A program made the translations under genes and the position numbers. Shown piece after piece: positions 14,414 through 21,900 of a stretch of DNA of 64,000 bases. The notes beneath the pieces were generated by a model. That model searched no databases, was not told where the DNA came from, and was given only the letters and a program-made list of their open reading frames with translations. The stretch spans positions 1-64,000 of the forward strand of contig JBAVYH010000181.1 of assembly GCA_049698695.1 (NCBI GenBank), given 5' to 3'. The DNA comes from Bog-375 sp049698695 (GTDB taxonomy: Bacteria; Acidobacteriota; Terriglobia; Bryobacterales; Bryobacteraceae). Position 1 is the stretch's first letter. Each line of letters begins with the position of its first letter.

Positions 14414-17335
14414 ATGAGACCAACCCATATCCTGGCGCAATCCGTTCTGTTGTCAGCCCTGTTCGCCGGAGCCGCCGTCGGCCAGCCATTGACCCGTTTG
14501 GGACGGCTGGAGCGGCAGGCGCGCGCCGGGATCGTGCAGCCGCCACGGGCGATGCCGCCGAGCTTCAGGCTCGGGGTTTCTTCGCCGGTCCCCTACCGGC
14601 TCGGCGCTGTCCAGCAAGCGGAACTGGACGCGTTGGTGCGCCAACCGCAACTGCCGCTGGTGGGGATTGAGCGGTCGCTCGATGGCGCTCCGCAATCGAG
14701 CGGAGAGTGGCTGGCGCTGGACGATGGCAAGGCCGTGTGGAGAATGGCGATTCAGTCCGATGGCGCTTCCGGCGTGCGGGTTCATTTTCACGATTTCGCC
14801 GCGGCCGGCGGCGCCGTCTGGGTGTATAGCGAAGATCGCAGCCAGGTCTTGGGACCCTACACCGGCTCCGGAATTGACGATAGCGGAGACTTTTGGAGCC
14901 ACACTGTTTTTGCCGATACGGTAGTCGTCGAATACCTGGCGGACCAGCGGGTGGACGCCGTTCCGTTCTCGATCACCCGGATCGCTCACCTGATGGCTTC
15001 GCAGCAGGCCATGTCGGCCGGCACTTGCGAGCTCGATGTCACCTGCTATTCGCCCTGGGGTTCAATCTCGAGCGGCGTGGGAATGTATCTCTTTCAGTCC
15101 GGCGGCGCCATGTATCAGTGTTCCGGGGCCTTGGTCAACAACAGCAATCACGACTCCAAGCCGTATTTCCTCACTGCCAATCACTGCATCCCGACCGCGG
15201 CTATGGCGCAGACGGTCGAGGTGTTCTGGAAGTACCAGACGGCGACCTGCAATGGAACGCCGCCGAGTTTATCCGGCCTGCCGACCACTCTAGGCGCGAC
15301 GTACCTGGCCAGCGCTCCCATCCCGAGCGGCGACTTCAGCCTGATTCTGCTTTCCCAGTTGCCGAACATCAACCTGACGTTCTACGGGTGGAATGCCAGT
15401 GCCACCGCGTTGGCGATGGGTGGCCCGGTGGTCGGCGTGCACCATCCGGAGGAAGACTACACGCGGATCATGTTTGGGTCGCGCAATGCGGATGCCAGCG
15501 TGCAGGTTGGCACCGACCTCGCGCCCGCCACCATGTTTTACCAGATCCAGGCCACCTCGGGCCGCATCGAGCCAGGCTCCTCGGGCTCGCCCCTGTTCAC
15601 CCCGGACGAATCCATCGTCGGAACGTTGACATATGGCCCCTCAGGGAGCGCGTGTTCGACCAGCCCGTTCACAGCGGGCTATGGCCGCTTCTCCGCAGCC
15701 TACCCGAGCTTGAGCCAGTATCTCTCTCCCGCGCCCGCCGCGACAGTGACACCCGGGCCGGCGTCCATCAAACTAAGTTGGACCATCGGCGCTGCCGCTC
15801 CGGCGGCGCAGACCATTCAATTGAGCACCACCTCGGCAGCGGCGGTTTCTCTCACCGCCAAGGCCAACCAATCGTGGATCGGGCTTTCATCCAGCAGCTT
15901 GAGCGCCAGCCAGGCGAAGCCCGCCAGCTTGTCGGTGACCTTTGCGACGTCGTCATTCACGCTGGTGGGAGCGTACTTAGGCACGATCACCGTGACCGGC
16001 ACCGGTGTCTCCGTCGCCATCCCGGTGGAAGTGGATGTTGCGGCGGCGCCGGTCGCGGTTGCACCGGCGCCGGCATCCATCAAACTGAGCTGGACGATCG
16101 GCGCCGCCGCTCCCGCGGCGCAAACCATTCAATTAAGCACCACCTCGGCGGCGGCGGTTTCTCTCACCGCCAAGGCGAACCAATCGTGGATCGGCCTTTC
16201 GGCCAGCAGCCTCAGCGCCAGCCAAGCGAAGCCCGCCAGCTTGTCGGTGACCTTCGCCACGTCGTCGTTCACGCTGGTGGGTGCGTACTTAGGCACGATC
16301 ACCGTGACCGGCACCGGCGTCTCCGTCGCCATCCCGGTGGAAGTGGATGTCGCCGCGGCCCCGATCGCGGTTGCACCAGCGCCGGCATCCATCAAACTGA
16401 GCTGGACCATCGGAACTAGCTCTCCGGCGGCGCAGACCACTCAACTGAGCACCACATCGGCGGCGGCGGTTTCTCTCACCGCCAAGGCGAACCAATCGTG
16501 GATCGGGCTTTCATCCAGCAGCCTCAGCGCCAGCCAGGCGAAGCCCGCCAGCTTGTCGGTGACCTTTGCCACGTCGTCATTCACGCTGGTGGGTGCGTAC
16601 TTAGGCACGATCACCGTGACCGGCACCGGTGTGTCCGTCGCCATCCCGGTGGAAGTGGATGTTGCCGCGGCGGCCACGCAGGTGACGGGCGGCCAATCGA
16701 CATTGATTCCCCTCATCGAGGACGGCGCCGGCGTTGCCACCAGCTTCACTTTGCTGGACCCGTATCCGTCGCCGATGGTAGCCTCGCTTTCGTTCTTCTC
16801 GGGGGCGGGAGCATCTGTTTCGATTGCGGCCGGGACGGCCGCCGCCGCTTCGTGGCAGAATGTGACGATTCCCGCTTACGGCGCCGTCACCATCGCCACC
16901 AACGGCAGCTCGAGCCCGCAAAAGCAAGGCTTCGCCATCATCCAGACCGGCGATGCAACCAAGCGCGTGGCGGCTATGGCCCAGGTTGGATTGGATCTTG
17001 TCTCCCCGTCCGTCTCCCTGACGCCGCCGTTTGTGGTGCCCTTCGACGCCACTTCGACCGCTACCACCACCCTCTACGTCTACAATCCAGCGACGACCGG
17101 CTCGGTCACGCTGGGCCTCACGATCTATAACAGCGCGGGGACCACGCTCGGCACCGGTCAGATCGTCATTCCCGCTCTTCAAGAGGGCACCGTCACCATG
17201 TCGAAGAGCCTGGCGGCCTTTGCAGGCCAGAAGGGGACGCTGTACGTCACGGGCTCGTCCCCGGTCTGGGGTATGGGTGTCCGCGTGGACGGTGGCGGCC
17301 GCATCGACATGGTTCCTCCCGCCGTCAATCACTGA
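14414..17335 (+). CDS. Large secreted trypsin-like serine protease with three tandem Ig-like repeats
   Basis: 973 residues. A signal peptide (HILAQSVLLSALFAGAAVG) leads into a propeptide and a chymotrypsin-fold protease: FLTANHCIP (about 253-261, catalytic His), SGDFSLILL (about 299-307, Asp) and GSSGSPLF (about 390-397, Ser), with Cys residues as in lysyl endopeptidase-like enzymes. Residues about 450-755 are three near-identical 104-residue units (312-bp period, 15761, 16073 and 16385), each containing SIKLSWTIG, AKANQSWIGLS and LVGAYLGTITVTGTGVSVAI. The last 215 residues are two further beta-rich domains. The product is probably exported and modular; the repeats may hold it at the surface or bind polymers. 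Confidence 0.85.
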   Translation: MRPTHILAQSVLLSALFAGAAVGQPLTRLGRLERQARAGIVQPPRAMPPSFRLGVSSPVPYRLGAVQQAELDALVRQPQLPLVGIERSLDGAPQSSGEWLALDDGKAVWRMAIQSDGASGVRVHFHDFAAAGGAVWVYSEDRSQVLGPYTGSGIDDSGDFWSHTVFADTVVVEYLADQRVDAVPFSITRIAHLMASQQAMSAGTCELDVTCYSPWGSISSGVGMYLFQSGGAMYQCSGALVNNSNHDSKPYFLTANHCIPTAAMAQTVEVFWKYQTATCNGTPPSLSGLPTTLGATYLASAPIPSGDFSLILLSQLPNINLTFYGWNASATALAMGGPVVGVHHPEEDYTRIMFGSRNADASVQVGTDLAPATMFYQIQATSGRIEPGSSGSPLFTPDESIVGTLTYGPSGSACSTSPFTAGYGRFSAAYPSLSQYLSPAPAATVTPGPASIKLSWTIGAAAPAAQTIQLSTTSAAAVSLTAKANQSWIGLSSSSLSASQAKPASLSVTFATSSFTLVGAYLGTITVTGTGVSVAIPVEVDVAAAPVAVAPAPASIKLSWTIGAAAPAAQTIQLSTTSAAAVSLTAKANQSWIGLSASSLSASQAKPASLSVTFATSSFTLVGAYLGTITVTGTGVSVAIPVEVDVAAAPIAVAPAPASIKLSWTIGTSSPAAQTTQLSTTSAAAVSLTAKANQSWIGLSSSSLSASQAKPASLSVTFATSSFTLVGAYLGTITVTGTGVSVAIPVEVDVAAAATQVTGGQSTLIPLIEDGAGVATSFTLLDPYPSPMVASLSFFSGAGASVSIAAGTAAAASWQNVTIPAYGAVTIATNGSSSPQKQGFAIIQTGDATKRVAAMAQVGLDLVSPSVSLTPPFVVPFDATSTATTTLYVYNPATTGSVTLGLTIYNSAGTTLGTGQIVIPALQEGTVTMSKSLAAFAGQKGTLYVTGSSPVWGMGVRVDGGGRIDMVPPAVNH
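15761..16680 (+). repeat. Three tandem 312-bp coding repeats
   Basis: The motif GC(G/A)TCCATCAAACT begins at 15761, 16073 and 16385, exactly 312 bp apart. The third unit ends where the repeat meets the unique sequence near 16680. Differences between units are few and mostly silent, which indicates recent duplication or ongoing gene conversion. Confidence 0.9.
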
Positions 17336-17385
17336 CGCTGGGAGCGCGCGGCGCGCGGCCTCTGGCATACTGAAGTTCGGTTTCC

Positions 17386-18621
17386 ATGAGCCCCGAACCC
17401 TCACCCACTTTTCGCGCCGCCGGCTGGCTGGCATTAGCATCCGCCGCGGCTATCGTCTTTTCCATCGCCGTGTCGCAGATTCTGCTGGGCGCGTCGTTGG
17501 CGGCGTTGCTAATCTCCCGCGAGCGCCTGCGGCTGCCCGCCATCAAATGGCCCCTGGCGCTGTTCCTGTTCGGCACGCTGCTGGCGTGGGTTTTCTCGGG
17601 CCATCTCGCCGCCGGGCTGCCCCAGATCAAGAAGATTTACGTGTTCGCCGAATTGTTGGTGGTTTTCTCCTGCCTGCGCAATTCGAAATGGATTCGCTGG
17701 CTGTTCCTGGTCTGGGCGGGCTTTGCGGCCTTGACGGCAGTTTGGGGGTGCGTGCAGTTCGCGGGAAAAATCAGGCAGGCCCACGTCCTGCGCGTGAATT
17801 TCTACGACTTCTACGTGGCGGAGCGCATCAAGGGCTTCACCAGCCACTGGAACACGTTCTCCGCCGAGGAAATGTTCGCCCTCATCATGCTGGCGGCCTT
17901 CCTGCTGTTTGCTCGCGCGCCGCGAAGTTGGATCTGGCTCAAGGCGGCGTGCGCATTTCTGATCGTGCTGGCGGTGCTCCTGGCGGAAACCCGCGGCGTC
18001 TGGTTCGCCACCGCCGCCGCCGGCTTCTACCTGCTGTGGGTTTGGAAGCGGAAGCTGTTGCTGCTGGCGCCGGTGTTGATCGTGCTAGCAGCGGTCGCTT
18101 CCCCAACCGCCATCCGGGAACGCGTCCGCTCCATCGTCCAGCCGCAGAAGGTGGACTCCAACCAGTTCCGCATCGTAGTCTGGCGCACGGGCCTGCGCAT
18201 GATTGAAGCTCACCCCTGGCTGGGCCTCGGCCCGGAGGAGCCGCACGTCCAGTTTCAGAAATGGCTGCCGGGCGACATTCGCCGGCCGCTGCCTTCGGGT
18301 TATTATGGGCACCTGCATAACGTGTACTTGCAGTATGCCGCCGAGCGCGGCATCCCTACTATGCTGGTGATGCTCTGGTTGCTGATCCGGATCGTAGTGG
18401 ATTTCCGGCGCGGTTTGCGAGGCCTGCCGCCGGGCCGCGACGACCGCCGCTTCCTTCTGCACGGCGGCATTGCCGTTGTGCTGGCGGTTCTCGCCGAAGG
18501 CTTCGTCGAGTACAATCTCGGCGACAGCGAGGTGCTCACTATGTTCCTGGTGGTCACCGCCTGCGGATATCTCGCGCTGGAAAAAGACATCGCCTGGCAA
18601 CCAGGCACCGCGAGAGAATGA
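17386..18621 (+). CDS. O-antigen ligase family (Wzy_C) membrane protein
   Basis: 411 residues with about ten hydrophobic segments and a large periplasmic loop between about 235 and 325. The loop holds RIVVWRTGLRMIEAHPWLGL and HLHNVYLQYAAERGIPTMLV, the conserved 'G...HNxYLQ...E.G' pattern of O-antigen ligases/polymerases that transfer undecaprenyl-linked glycans. No Shine-Dalgarno sequence precedes ATG 17386; CATACT lies 14 nt upstream. With the GT-C glycosyltransferase that follows 55 nt later it may form a small surface-glycan locus, although no other polysaccharide genes are nearby. The substrate could equally be a glycoprotein glycan. Confidence 0.85.
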   Translation: MSPEPSPTFRAAGWLALASAAAIVFSIAVSQILLGASLAALLISRERLRLPAIKWPLALFLFGTLLAWVFSGHLAAGLPQIKKIYVFAELLVVFSCLRNSKWIRWLFLVWAGFAALTAVWGCVQFAGKIRQAHVLRVNFYDFYVAERIKGFTSHWNTFSAEEMFALIMLAAFLLFARAPRSWIWLKAACAFLIVLAVLLAETRGVWFATAAAGFYLLWVWKRKLLLLAPVLIVLAAVASPTAIRERVRSIVQPQKVDSNQFRIVVWRTGLRMIEAHPWLGLGPEEPHVQFQKWLPGDIRRPLPSGYYGHLHNVYLQYAAERGIPTMLVMLWLLIRIVVDFRRGLRGLPPGRDDRRFLLHGGIAVVLAVLAEGFVEYNLGDSEVLTMFLVVTACGYLALEKDIAWQPGTARE

Positions 18622-18665
18622 CTTCGAGGTTGGGCACGCGCACTCGGGCGCAAGGCCACTAGGTC

Positions 18666-18671
18666 TATACT
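18666..18671 (+). promoter_or_regulatory. -10 box (TATACT) for the GT-C glycosyltransferase
   Basis: TATACT ends 5 nt before GTG 18677 with no Shine-Dalgarno sequence, giving a predicted start of transcription at the GTG. It is one of the clearest leaderless candidates in the window. Confidence 0.6.
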
Positions 18672-18676
18672 GCAAG

Positions 18677-20170
18677 GTGACCTTGCGCCAATCGCGACTG
18701 TTGTGGTGGTTGCTTGCCGCCGCGCTGGTGGCCACCCGGATGTGCCACACCGGCATCTTGTGGGAAGGCGACGCGTACCCGCTGGCAGCCGCGCAGCAGA
18801 TTCTACACGGCAAGGCGCTCTACCACGCTATCTGGTTCGACAAGCCGCCGCTGCTGGCGCTGGCGTATCTGCTGTTCGGCGCGCTGCCGGGTTGGCCGCT
18901 GCGGCTCTTCGACGCTTGCTCCGGCCTGCTGGCCTGCTGGATCGCTTATGCGTTCGCCCGCGAGCAATGGAGCGTGCGCGAGGGCCTCTGGGCGACGGGG
19001 CTGCTCGGCTTTTCCCTATGCTTCGATTTCCCTTCGGCGGCAATCCCCGTGGCGTCCGACCTGCTGATGCTGGCGCCGCACCTGGCGGCGGTTTGGCTGG
19101 CCTCGCGGCGTCCGTTCTGGAGCGGCACGCTGGCCGCGGTGGCATTCTGGATCAACCCCAAAGGAGCGCTGGTGGCAGCGGTGTGCGTGCTGTGGAACCC
19201 GGCCGGGATAGTGGCGATGGCCGGCGGCTTCGCTTCGGTGAGCGCCGTGATGCTGGCGTGGTTGGTCGGCACGGACGCGCTGGCGCCGTATTGGGAGCAG
19301 GTATGGCGTTGGGGGCGGCTCTATGCCGCGAGGCCGTTCGAAAGTGCTCCGCTGCGCAACGGCATCCTGCGCACGCTCGCTTGGGCAGGCTTCCACGCGG
19401 CAATTGTGGTAGCCGCGGCGTGGTGTTGGATCAAGCAGGCCTATCGGAGCCGCGACCGTGAGGGAGCGGTTGCCACAGCTTCTTCCGGACGCCGCCAAAT
19501 GGCGCGCTGGCTGGCGTGGCTTGTCATTTCGCTCGCCGGCGTCGCCGCGGGGATGCGCTTTTTCCCGCGCTACTATTTCCTGCTGCTGCCGGTGGTGGTG
19601 ATGCTGGCGGCGCGCGGCTTCACGCTGATGAAGGGCTGGCCGCGGGTTGCCGTCTGTTCGCTGCTGCTGATTCCGGCAGTGCGTTTCGCTCCGTCGTATG
19701 TGGCTGCTGCGCGCGATTCGAATTGGCGCGATACCGCCATGGATCGCGACAGCCGAGCCGCCGCTGCGTTGGTTCGCAGCATGACCAAGCCGGGCGACAC
19801 GCTTTTCGTCTGGGGATACCGGCCGGAAGATTACGTCTACACGCGCCTGCCCGCGGCAACCATGTATCTCGATGCGCAACCCCTCACCGGCGTTCCCGCC
19901 GACCGGCACCTGACGCAATCGGCGCCGGTGGAAACGGACGCACCGCGCGAACGGCGCGCGGAATTGACGCGCTCTGCGCCCAGCTTCATTCTCGATGGTC
20001 TGGGACCCTACAACCCGGGCCTGGCCATCGCCAACTATCCCGACTTGCGCGAGTGGTTGGGAAACTACCGCGAAGTTGGGAAGACAGGCGGGACGGTGAT
20101 CTACCGGAGAGAGGCTGCGGTTGGCGCCGCAGTCACTTCTTCTTCTTGTCGTCCCCGAGTCGGAAACTGA
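18677..20170 (+). CDS. GT-C (GT39/ArnT-like) membrane glycosyltransferase
   Basis: 497 residues from GTG 18677; the open frame extends upstream into the ligase gene but without a leader. The N-terminal loop contains EGDAYPLAAAQQILHG (about 32-47) and WFDKPPLLALAYLLFG (about 54-69), the Asp-bearing first loop and D-x-PP motif of GT39-like enzymes that use polyprenyl-phosphate sugars. About ten hydrophobic segments follow, then a C-terminal soluble part from about residue 345 (WGYRPEDYVYTRLP). Residues about 257-266 (SRDREGAVAT) are encoded by a copy of the window's REP-like repeat, inserted in frame between membrane segments. The 3' end overlaps the convergent TonB-like gene by 38 nt. Confidence 0.8.
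   Translation: MTLRQSRLLWWLLAAALVATRMCHTGILWEGDAYPLAAAQQILHGKALYHAIWFDKPPLLALAYLLFGALPGWPLRLFDACSGLLACWIAYAFAREQWSVREGLWATGLLGFSLCFDFPSAAIPVASDLLMLAPHLAAVWLASRRPFWSGTLAAVAFWINPKGALVAAVCVLWNPAGIVAMAGGFASVSAVMLAWLVGTDALAPYWEQVWRWGRLYAARPFESAPLRNGILRTLAWAGFHAAIVVAAAWCWIKQAYRSRDREGAVATASSGRRQMARWLAWLVISLAGVAAGMRFFPRYYFLLLPVVVMLAARGFTLMKGWPRVAVCSLLLIPAVRFAPSYVAAARDSNWRDTAMDRDSRAAAALVRSMTKPGDTLFVWGYRPEDYVYTRLPAATMYLDAQPLTGVPADRHLTQSAPVETDAPRERRAELTRSAPSFILDGLGPYNPGLAIANYPDLREWLGNYREVGKTGGTVIYRREAAVGAAVTSSSCRPRVGN
19446..19472 (+). repeat. REP-like repeat inside a coding region
   Basis: GGAGCCGCGACCGTGAGGGA followed by GCGGTTG is the consensus of the dispersed repeat also found at 5943, 58286 and 61205. 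Here it is 27 bp long (a multiple of three) and is read in frame in the glycosyltransferase. Confidence 0.8.
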
Positions 20171-21209
20171 CCTGAACGGTCGCCGCAACCGTGACCGGCA
20201 CGCCGTCTTTCATACCGGGCCGGAATTTCCATTGACTCACCGCTTCGATGGCTTTTTGATCGAGGCCAGGATCGAGCGCGTGAATAGTCATAATGTTATG
20301 TGCTGCGCCGTCGGGCCCGACTTCCAGATAGAGAACCACTGTTCCTTCGACGTGTTTGCTCCGGGCCTTCCGTGTGTACGTTGGATCGAACTTGAAGGTA
20401 ACGATTGGCGCAGTGACGCCGTTACCGATGCGGTACACGCCGCTGGTCGGTTTAACCTGGTTTCCCCCGGTTAGCGGAGCACCGTCGCCCAGGCGCAAAG
20501 GCGGAATGCGGGGGAGCAGCGCCCATCCGTCGGGGTGATTCAATGCGAAGTCGCTGGGCTTCCTGGCACCTTCGCGCGTTTGGTGCTGCAGAATATAAAT
20601 GCGGACGGCAGGCTCTTCAGGGTTTGCGAAAGCGGAGGTGCCGCGCTCGACCCGGTACTGCCAGATGGCGTTCGTCACTTCGTCGATCCAGAGTGTGCGT
20701 TTGCCGGAACGACTGGTATCGGGTCCGGTATAATCTCCACTTACCACGGTGCATTCGATGACCTTCTTGTCGGGCTGCAATTGCTCCCGGCGGGTGATTA
20801 CTGGATCGTGCAGGTCGGACGCCAGATAGGGCCATTCGTCGAACGGTTCGGCGCACGCGTTGATCCTCGAGTCGCCGACACTCCAGAATTGCTTCGAGGC
20901 GGGAAGATGACCCCACTGGATAGAGCCGTCGCACACCCGAACGAGTGGAGATGGGACGCCGGTAATTTCCAGGTGCGCGCGCTGGACGGGCAGGCGTTCC
21001 ACAACGATGCGAAAGAAGGCTGCGGTCCGCGGAGCGCCCTCCTCGGCGGATTCCAGCCTGAGCAGCCGGCCCTCGGCTTCCCAAGTGTTCGCAGTGCTTG
21101 CGGCCCGGGACACTGCTTCAACCAAAGACGCAGCGCTATCGGCCGCCAAGGCATATCTGCCAGCCGGCAGAACGGTCACCATCAACAGAAAACTCGCGAG
21201 GGCACGCAT
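20133..21209 (-). CDS. Exported protein with LolA-like N-terminal region and TonB C-terminal domain
   Basis: 358 residues. A signal peptide (MRALASFLLMVTVLPAGRYA) precedes a region of about 220 residues resembling LolA/LolB-type lipoprotein carriers (TANTWEAEGRLLRLE, RAHLEITGVPSPLVRVCDGS, KVIECTVVSGDY, TLWIDEVTNAIWQYRVE). The C-terminal 90 residues carry the TonB energy-transducer pattern: SKHVEGTVVLYLEVGPDGAA, IHALDPGLDQKAIEAVSQWK, FRPGMKDGVPV. The usual proline-rich linker is short. If the N-terminal segment is cleaved the protein would be periplasmic and could not take energy from ExbBD, so it may be a TonB-domain adaptor; if not cleaved it acts as an anchor. It ends in a poly-Lys tail and overlaps the convergent glycosyltransferase gene. 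Confidence 0.75.
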   Translation of the reverse strand: MRALASFLLMVTVLPAGRYALAADSAASLVEAVSRAASTANTWEAEGRLLRLESAEEGAPRTAAFFRIVVERLPVQRAHLEITGVPSPLVRVCDGSIQWGHLPASKQFWSVGDSRINACAEPFDEWPYLASDLHDPVITRREQLQPDKKVIECTVVSGDYTGPDTSRSGKRTLWIDEVTNAIWQYRVERGTSAFANPEEPAVRIYILQHQTREGARKPSDFALNHPDGWALLPRIPPLRLGDGAPLTGGNQVKPTSGVYRIGNGVTAPIVTFKFDPTYTRKARSKHVEGTVVLYLEVGPDGAAHNIMTIHALDPGLDQKAIEAVSQWKFRPGMKDGVPVTVAATVQVSFRLGDDKKKK

Positions 21210-21381
21210 GTGGCACCTTTTCGGACGCGGCGGTCTTGATTAAGGCCGCTTGCCGCTATTGTACCCGGCTACCGCTCCCTTAGGGCGAGTGGCTCCGCTC
21301 AGCGATCCGCTAAACAATTGGCACACCACCCAACGCTCGGCGGTAGCGCCGGCGGTCTCCTGCCGCCGGTGTTCACCGGAG

Positions 21382-21900
21382 TTACTTCTTCTTCCACCGA
21401 TAAAACCCCACGATGGTCTTCGCGTCGTCCAGCTTACCGGTTTCGATCATTCGCTCGACTTCGCGGGCGGGGAACCAGCGGGTTTCGATGCGCTCATCGT
21501 CCATCGGTGTCGCCACGCCGGCGGTGAGGCCCTCGGCGAGGTAGATGGTCATACGCTCATCCACGTAGCCCGGGCTGACGAAGAACCGTGCCAGCCTGGT
21601 CCAGCGCCGCGCGCGGTAGCCGGTCTCTTCGATCAACTCGCGCTTGGCGGCCTGGAGCGGCTTCTCGCCGGGATCGAGCCGGCCGGCCGGCAACTCCCAG
21701 ATATACCGTTTGGCCGGCAGCCGGTATTGCCGCACCAGCAGGATGCGCCGCCGGTCATCGACGGCCATCATCACCGCCGAGCCGGCGTGGCGCACAATGG
21801 AGCGCTTGATTCTGAAACCGGTCTTGGGATCGGAAGCGCGATCCTCGGTCACTCGAAACAAATTGCACTTGTAGACTTCGCGGGAAGAAGTGATTTTCAT
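21382..21900 (-). CDS. NUDIX hydrolase, ADP-ribose pyrophosphatase-like
   Basis: 172 residues, the normal size of a single NUDIX domain. The NUDIX box is complete: G-RLDPG-E-KPLQAAK-RELIEETGY (about 73-95), with the upstream QYRLPAKRYIWELPAG segment and the downstream FFVSPGYVDERMTIYLAEGL typical of ADP-ribose pyrophosphatases. These cytoplasmic Mg-dependent enzymes cleave nucleoside diphosphates linked to another moiety. ATG 21900 overlaps the PolX stop by 4 nt (ATGA on the minus strand), so translation is coupled to PolX. The pairing fits nucleotide-pool or repair housekeeping. Confidence 0.9.
   Translation of the reverse strand: MKITSSREVYKCNLFRVTEDRASDPKTGFRIKRSIVRHAGSAVMMAVDDRRRILLVRQYRLPAKRYIWELPAGRLDPGEKPLQAAKRELIEETGYRARRWTRLARFFVSPGYVDERMTIYLAEGLTAGVATPMDDERIETRWFPAREVERMIETGKLDDAKTIVGFYRWKKK

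Noticed and set aside
15761..16680. CRISPR-like periodicity
   Set aside because: The period is 312 bp of continuous coding sequence with no spacers.
19016..20188. 390-codon minus-strand frame opposite the GT-C glycosyltransferase
   Set aside because: Arg/Gln/His-rich antisense shadow with no initiation signal.
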